From a virus: a DNA stretch of 52,979 nt. Shown here piece by piece: positions 49,091 through 52,979 of this stretch; the stretch's first letter is position 1, and each line of letters starts with the position of its first letter. The position numbers and the translations under genes were made by a program. The stretch covers positions 1-52,979 of the IMG/VR virus record IMGVR_UViG_3300028490_000010. One strand, 5' to 3'. Below the pieces are notes generated by a model. It saw only the letters and a list, made by a program, of their open reading frames with translations, was not told where the DNA came from and did not search any database.

Positions 49091-49122
49091 GTCCACTGTA
49101 ATACAAATACAAAGGACATCCT

Positions 49123-49380
49123 ATGAGCAAGATACTCACAGAAACAGTTGCCAAAAATCTTGGCATTTCTAAGACAGAAGCTGCTAAAATTGTCAAAGCT
49201 GTAACGACTTCTATTGAAGAAGTAACAGCAGCCAATGGTAGCTTAACTCTTATCAATTTTGGTTCATTCACAGTGAAACCATTCAAGCGTACAAGTACAC
49301 TACACAAGAAGACGTATCATATTGATAAAAATATCATTCGCTTCAAGCCGGGTCTTGGTTTCTCTCGTAAAGTAAACTAA
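49123..49380 (+). CDS. HU/IHF-family DNA-binding protein
   Basis: An 85-residue protein with the full HU/IHF pattern: two helices (KILTETVAKNLGISKTEAAK), INFGSFTVKPF, the DNA-wrapping arm residues (RTSTLHKKTYHI) and FKPGLGF near the end. HU-like proteins bend and compact DNA and support initiation at origins. The gene is the only plus-strand gene in the window. AAAGGACATCCT precedes ATG 49123. It converges with the next gene across a hairpin. Confidence 0.95.
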   Translation: MSKILTETVAKNLGISKTEAAKIVKAVTTSIEEVTAANGSLTLINFGSFTVKPFKRTSTLHKKTYHIDKNIIRFKPGLGFSRKVN

Positions 49381-49383
49381 CTC

Positions 49384-49599
49384 CTAGAGCGTCACTACGA
49401 CGCTCAATCCTTTATACTTCAACACTCTTCCCTGCTTAATCTTTATGTTTCCGTCCATGACAAGCATACTGTCGTGCTGTTCTTTATCTACAACGATATA
49501 GTCTGGTTTTTGACCAGTAGCTTCAATCACTGCAGAGACCTTTTCCCCAACTGTATCAAAGCTATTACCTCTGATACTAATTGCATTAATCTGTTTCAT
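49384..49599 (-). CDS. Hypothetical protein (71 aa)
   Basis: MKQINAISIRGNSFDTVGEK from ATG 49599, overlapping the preceding gene by 14 bases. Mixed alpha/beta, beta-rich at the end (KIKQGRVLKYKGLSVVVTL). Its last codons form part of a hairpin. Function unknown. Confidence 0.76.
   Translation of the reverse strand: MKQINAISIRGNSFDTVGEKVSAVIEATGQKPDYIVVDKEQHDSMLVMDGNIKIKQGRVLKYKGLSVVVTL
49387..49405. terminator. Hairpin between convergent HU and 71-aa genes
   Basis: GAGCGTC and GACGCTC form a perfect 7-bp stem around ACTAC. It begins 6 bases after the HU stop codon and lies within the last codons of the minus-strand gene. Neither side has a long T-run, so it may act as a weak bidirectional terminator or protect 3' ends. 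Confidence 0.5.
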
Positions 49600-50026
49600 T
49601 CAAAGCCTTAGTAAATTTTAAATTTAAGTGCGATAAGAAAGCCAATGATTTTGACTTGTCCCTCATTACTATTTTCTTATAAGCAACCTTTCCGGCCACA
49701 ACCTCTATTGAATATACACTGTCTGCTGTATCTTTCGTTACTGCAGGCATCCATATAATCTCTGTTACTTTGTCCCATTCTACGCTTGGGAACCTTTTTT
49801 CTACTACTTCATTGAAGATCTCCTTCTCTGTTTTTTCAATTTTAGGGATTACAACTTTAGCAACTTCAACCTTTGGTTTAGTTTTCCGACTAAGTATAAA
49901 CTCATTTACATACTTCGCTAGAACATCCTCCTCAAGGGTATCAGCATCTACATCGTATCTCACTTTTGCGAAATCTTTAAATGCCTGTATATCTGGTATA
50001 GGCACATACCTATTTATCAAACTCAT
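49586..50026 (-). CDS. Hypothetical protein (146 aa)
   Basis: MSLINRYVPIPDIQAFKDFA from ATG 50026, overlapping the helicase stop (ATGA). Lysine-rich and mixed alpha/beta (KPKVEVAKVVIPKIEKTEKE). Its position directly after the helicase suggests a replication link, such as loader or inhibitor, but no motif supports this. Confidence 0.78.
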   Translation of the reverse strand: MSLINRYVPIPDIQAFKDFAKVRYDVDADTLEEDVLAKYVNEFILSRKTKPKVEVAKVVIPKIEKTEKEIFNEVVEKRFPSVEWDKVTEIIWMPAVTKDTADSVYSIEVVAGKVAYKKIVMRDKSKSLAFLSHLNLKFTKALNETD

Positions 50027-51411
50027 ATTGGAGGCATGTCTACATTAATATTCCCCGTATTCATAAGCGTCGTCTCTACGATTTCACCTGTTTCTTCGTG
50101 GTATACATCTATATCATCCTCGGCATAGTCATATTCTACAACATGAACAGCTCCAAAGTTTCCATCTGCATTATCTGTAAATTTAACCTTTGGACCAACG
50201 AACATTGTCTTAGCTCCACCAACCTCACCATCTCTGTTTTTCAACACGAGTATTTCTACTTCATTTACTGGCTCTTCTCTTTTTGCTTCCTCTCTTGATG
50301 TATAATAAGACTCACGGTAGATACCAAGTATTACATCAGCATCTTCTTCAATAGATCCCGACTCACGCATGTCTGATAATTGAGGTCTTTTGTTTGGTCT
50401 GCTCTCTATTCCTCTGTTTAGCTGAGACAATAACCACACCTTACATCCTGAGTCTTTAGCCAAGCGTTTAAGTGTCTTTGTAACATCACCAATCCTCAAG
50501 TGGTTATTTGCATATCCACCTGGGTCTTTGATGTACGTTAAGTGGTCAATGAATATATTCTTGATAGACGGGTCTCTACGAATTAGGGCCATTCCCATGT
50601 TGTATATTTGTATGTGGTCCACTACTTTGTCAAGTAGGATAAAGTTATCTGCATCTTCAAGTAGTTTCTTCATCCTGTTATAATTGCCGAGATCTCTAAG
50701 CTTGTTATGTCGTATGTCGTTCAAGGCTTCACCTGAACCACAAGACAACGTCCTTAGCATAATGTTCTCTGCAGGCATCTCAAGAGAGAAGAAGGCACTA
50801 CCCTCATTACTATCAAGTAAGTGGAGTATTATCGATACCACAAGCCCAGTTTTACCCATACTTGGTCTAGCTGCAACCACAATAAGATTTCCTGGCTCAA
50901 GGTTCAAGTACCTGTCAACTTCAGACAGTCCTGTTCCATGATCCTTTATAGGGTTTGCTATACGGTCTTCCATTACAGCAATGATATCCTTATTTGTTCT
51001 CTGGACAGATGAGTCAAAAGAACTTGTGTGTTTAAGGTCATCGATAGAGTAATCTCTACCTTCTAGTATTGCTGCCTTTACTTCTTCTAATTTTGCAAGC
51101 ATAGACCTATTCTCATACGCAGCTTTAATGTTATCTGCCTGCATGATTACAGTGTCTATACTAACGGGTGTAGTCAGTGCAATGGAAACAATTTCTTTTT
51201 CTTTGTCTGGGAATTTTTGTGTTACTAAGTAATCCGTCACAGGGCTATTTGTAAGATAGTTCACCATGGCGAAGTCAAATATGTCACGACAAACCTGGTC
51301 AAAGAAATGCTCAGGTTGTAATCGGTCTATAAGGTGTTCCATTATCGAGGAGTTAAACATCAAAGTAGAGCATATCGACTTTTCAGCCGGTATGGTATTC
51401 ATACTTATCAT
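50023..51411 (-). CDS. dnaB: DnaB-type replicative DNA helicase
   Basis: A 462-residue RecA-like replicative helicase. The N-terminal domain (1-100) is typical of DnaB, with a linker helix. Walker A is ARPSMGKT (181-188), SLEMP follows at 209-213, Walker B is IFIDHLTYI (D289), LSQLNR is at 328-333, and the DMRESGSIEEDADVI segment (347-361) carries an arginine-finger region. Unwinds DNA at the fork, with the primase at 42-43.6 kb. The ATG 51411 follows AAGGAGTAGATA (TAATG). Confidence 0.96.
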   Translation of the reverse strand: MISMNTIPAEKSICSTLMFNSSIMEHLIDRLQPEHFFDQVCRDIFDFAMVNYLTNSPVTDYLVTQKFPDKEKEIVSIALTTPVSIDTVIMQADNIKAAYENRSMLAKLEEVKAAILEGRDYSIDDLKHTSSFDSSVQRTNKDIIAVMEDRIANPIKDHGTGLSEVDRYLNLEPGNLIVVAARPSMGKTGLVVSIILHLLDSNEGSAFFSLEMPAENIMLRTLSCGSGEALNDIRHNKLRDLGNYNRMKKLLEDADNFILLDKVVDHIQIYNMGMALIRRDPSIKNIFIDHLTYIKDPGGYANNHLRIGDVTKTLKRLAKDSGCKVWLLSQLNRGIESRPNKRPQLSDMRESGSIEEDADVILGIYRESYYTSREEAKREEPVNEVEILVLKNRDGEVGGAKTMFVGPKVKFTDNADGNFGAVHVVEYDYAEDDIDVYHEETGEIVETTLMNTGNINVDMPPI

Positions 51412-51911
51412 TATCTACTCCTTGTGAACATGGCGTTCATTTTCATCCTAAGCATTCCTGCTTCTACGTTGGCTACCGTTACTTTAAGTAGCTCTGCAAA
51501 TCCTCTCAACATGTTATTGTTAAGTGGAGCAAAAGCCTCATTGCCACCAATAGTTATCAGTAGACCAGGTCCTTTTGCAGTAATTCCTGCCCTAAGAATG
51601 TTTGTTCCGCCTCTACCGGTAAGAGCTTCATAGTTCTCTCCTTGTGTTCCATCTAACTGGCAAAGCATATGTGATGCTAGAGAGAGTGTAGTCTCAGGTG
51701 TAAGATATACTTTAAAGTCTTCCCCACCTTTTTGTGCGTGGTTATGCACTTTTATGTAGAAGCCTGTAGAATAGTTCACGAAAGGTGAAGTTCCATTTGG
51801 GTTAGGTGTAGTCTTTACTTTGATAGTAGAGTCTATCCTAATTGTATGCTCTTTATCTGTACAAAAAATTGTATGATTTAGAACAGTGTGCGTTATTGTT
51901 TTGGGTTCCAT
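51411..51911 (-). CDS. Hypothetical protein between initiator and helicase (166 aa)
   Basis: MEPKTITHTVLNHTIFCTDK from ATG 51911 (AGGAGGAAAC). The protein is beta-rich in the first 75 residues, then helical and glycine-rich (GRGGTNILRAGITAKGPG). Its place between initiator and helicase genes suggests a role in replication, such as loader or single-strand-binding protein, but there is no diagnostic motif. It overlaps the initiator by 19 bases. Confidence 0.8.
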   Translation of the reverse strand: MEPKTITHTVLNHTIFCTDKEHTIRIDSTIKVKTTPNPNGTSPFVNYSTGFYIKVHNHAQKGGEDFKVYLTPETTLSLASHMLCQLDGTQGENYEALTGRGGTNILRAGITAKGPGLLITIGGNEAFAPLNNNMLRGFAELLKVTVANVEAGMLRMKMNAMFTRSR

Positions 51912-52927
51912 AGTTTGTTTCCTCCTTTATAGTTTTGAACGATAGCATCAAAGTTGCTTTCAATGAATGGCCACATCTTGTCAGCCTTTTCTTTTTCGAG
52001 ATACTTGTTTGCTCTATAGTCGTATAGTGCTTTGTATTCTCCGAAGATACACAAGTGTGTTTCTCTCGTTTCTCCTTGCGGAATAAACTTGAAGAACACT
52101 TTACTATCTCCGAATGCCTCTAGTACACGGTCACGTATAGGCTTTACAGGCTCATGCTTTGTCTGCTGAGCTGTTAGTGTATCAAACTGATCTCTAAGCT
52201 TTTTACCTGACTTTATGTTGCCTATCCAGAATGATCCGCCGCCATTGTGTATCCAGTTGATTTTTTCAATCAGTTGTTGCTTCGTACGATTGTCTAAGCG
52301 GATAGCTCTGTCAATGTCTTTTGCCCATGCACTGATCGTTGGATTTGTAGGTGCTTTATAGTTATCTATAGAGCTGAGTAGTTTAGTTGCTAGATACTCT
52401 GATATCTCTATAGCCTCTTTCATACTTTCACTAATCTCTACAGAAGCAACGTCGTCAACTTTTGTTGCGACAGGAGCAGTAGCGACATTAAGGTTAGTGT
52501 TTATATTAGTATTACTAAGGGGTGTCAAATCTGTCACCCCCGTCCCGGTGTCACCAGTGTCACCCTCCCCGGTGTCACCAGTGTCACCCCCTATCTCTCG
52601 GATGTTCGTACCTTTTATCTTCTCTGCATAGGCTTTCCTATCACCTCTCTTGTCAAACATATAGTAGTCCATACCTGTCATAGCACCAGTTTCACCTACT
52701 CTTTGTTGCACTAAAATATATCCTGCTTCCACAAGCTCAAGACGTCTCCTTTGAAGCGTTCTCTTTATTAGTCCCGTCTCTTTCATGATATTCCTATCAT
52801 AAAATTTCCAAGTATCAGATTTAGACTCTATATAGATCCACAATATCTTTGCACCATCTGATAATTCTTTGTCTAAGATTAGTGCGTTTGGAACTTGAGT
52901 AAAGTTACCATGCAATCTTGTTTTCAT
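51893..52927 (-). CDS. Putative replication initiator, winged-helix protein
   Basis: A 344-residue protein with an N-terminal winged-helix/helix-turn-helix domain (FTQVPNALILDKELSDGAKI, YDRNIMKETGLIKRTLQRRR, residues 9-75), followed by a low-complexity GDTG-rich linker (113-136) and a longer C-terminal domain. The layout resembles phage replication-initiator proteins with DNA-binding N-terminus and helicase-interacting C-terminus. The linker is encoded by an iteron array, as in the O-type initiators of lambdoid phages. ATG 52927 follows AAGGAGAGATAA. It is upstream of the helicase gene. Confidence 0.83.
   Translation of the reverse strand: MKTRLHGNFTQVPNALILDKELSDGAKILWIYIESKSDTWKFYDRNIMKETGLIKRTLQRRRLELVEAGYILVQQRVGETGAMTGMDYYMFDKRGDRKAYAEKIKGTNIREIGGDTGDTGEGDTGDTGTGVTDLTPLSNTNINTNLNVATAPVATKVDDVASVEISESMKEAIEISEYLATKLLSSIDNYKAPTNPTISAWAKDIDRAIRLDNRTKQQLIEKINWIHNGGGSFWIGNIKSGKKLRDQFDTLTAQQTKHEPVKPIRDRVLEAFGDSKVFFKFIPQGETRETHLCIFGEYKALYDYRANKYLEKEKADKMWPFIESNFDAIVQNYKGGNKLWNPKQ
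52490..52520. other. AT-rich segment beside the iterons (possible unwinding element)
   Basis: The bases between the iteron array and the N-terminal side of the linker coding region are strongly A/T (TTTATATTAGTATTACTAA). Origin-unwinding segments often lie beside initiator binding sites. It is within the coding region of the initiator. The role is inference. Confidence 0.4.
52521..52589. repeat. GTGTCA iteron array inside the initiator gene (candidate origin)
   Basis: Three 19-bp units at 52521-52539, 52547-52565 and 52571-52589 each hold two GTGTCA sites nine bases apart (GGTGTCACCAGTGTCACCC; the first unit has one CTGTCA variant). The second and third are part of 22-bp identical repeats 24 bases apart. 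The first starts 26 bases before the second, which is not a whole number of codons, so the conservation is at DNA level. An AT-rich stretch (about 52490-52520) lies alongside. This is the arrangement of a phage origin. Confidence 0.7.
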
Positions 52928-52937
52928 TTATCTCTCC

Positions 52938-52979
52938 TTAGTCTTTCACCTCCGTAATCATTACTGATAACGCAGTCAT
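52938..52979 (-). CDS. End of a gene running in from the right edge
   Basis: Thirteen codons ending TVKD-like (MTALSVMITEVKD) are open to the right edge and stop 10 bases before the initiator ATG, the normal spacing of this operon. The start lies beyond the window or could be the ATG at 52979 itself. Too short to identify. Confidence 0.45.
   Translation of the reverse strand: MTALSVMITEVKD

Noticed and set aside
49058-49122. A minus-strand promoter for the nrd operon
   Set aside because: A promoter is expected here, but no convincing -10/-35 pair could be placed on the minus strand.
52521-52589. CRISPR array
   Set aside because: The repeats are short, have almost no spacers and lie within a coding sequence; they fit iterons.
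1-52979. tRNA genes or virion (capsid, tail, terminase) genes
   Set aside because: I looked through the few intergenic gaps and the protein list and saw no tRNA-like cloverleaf and no structural or packaging motif; a dedicated search would be needed to exclude diverged forms.

Overview
This window looks like the early (replication and host-takeover) half of a large double-stranded DNA bacteriophage genome. About 110 short, tightly packed genes are visible and all but one lie on the minus strand. Most neighbours are separated by 0 to 15 bases or overlap by a few bases (ATGA, TAATG and GTGA junctions), and nearly all have a clear AGGAG-type ribosome binding site. The recognisable genes are phage replication and nucleotide-metabolism genes. 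No capsid, portal, terminase, tail, lysis or integrase gene is seen, so the virion genes must lie elsewhere. The sequence is AT-rich and the host cannot be named. Flavin-dependent ThyX, an all-alpha dimeric dUTPase and -10 boxes with poor -35 boxes would suit several bacterial groups. No stretch longer than 300 bases lacks a gene, and I saw no tRNA, rRNA, CRISPR array or insertion sequence.

Transcription on the minus strand runs from high to low coordinates, so the right end is upstream. Region 52.9-49.4 kb is the replication-initiation module: a winged-helix initiator-like gene with a GTGTCA iteron array inside its coding sequence (a likely replication origin), a conserved unknown gene, a DnaB-type helicase and two unknown genes. 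At 49.1-49.4 kb lies the only plus-strand gene, an HU/IHF-family DNA-binding protein, which has its own -10 box and ends at a hairpin shared with the convergent gene. Region 49.1-40.5 kb is the nucleotide and priming module: class I ribonucleotide reductase alpha and beta subunits, a DnaG-like primase lacking the usual zinc ligands, flavin-dependent thymidylate synthase, and several small membrane proteins.

Region 40.5-28 kb mixes small unknown genes with DNA-modification and maintenance genes: a TGT/DpdA-like TIM-barrel protein, a cytosine-C5 methyltransferase with a five-fold repeated target-recognition region, a RecF/SMC-type ATPase and a dimeric dUTPase. Region 28-0 kb is a long run of mostly unrecognised, often acidic small proteins with many CxxC zinc-ribbon proteins. 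Among them are a GNAT-like protein, a PAPS-reductase-family protein, a SEC-C protein, a Lar-like zinc ribbon, an HNH-like protein, a B-box-like protein and an ATP-dependent DNA ligase. Candidate internal promoters near 20.9 and 6.8 kb suggest the long array is transcribed as several units.

Together the genes supply dNTPs (NrdA/NrdB, ThyX, dUTPase), replicate the phage DNA (initiator, helicase, primase, ligase), organise or modify it (HU, methyltransferase, TGT-like protein), and probably redirect the host (the small unknown proteins). Start codons were chosen by ribosome binding site and spacing, so several proteins are shorter than the longest open frame. GTG or TTG starts are proposed where they fit best.
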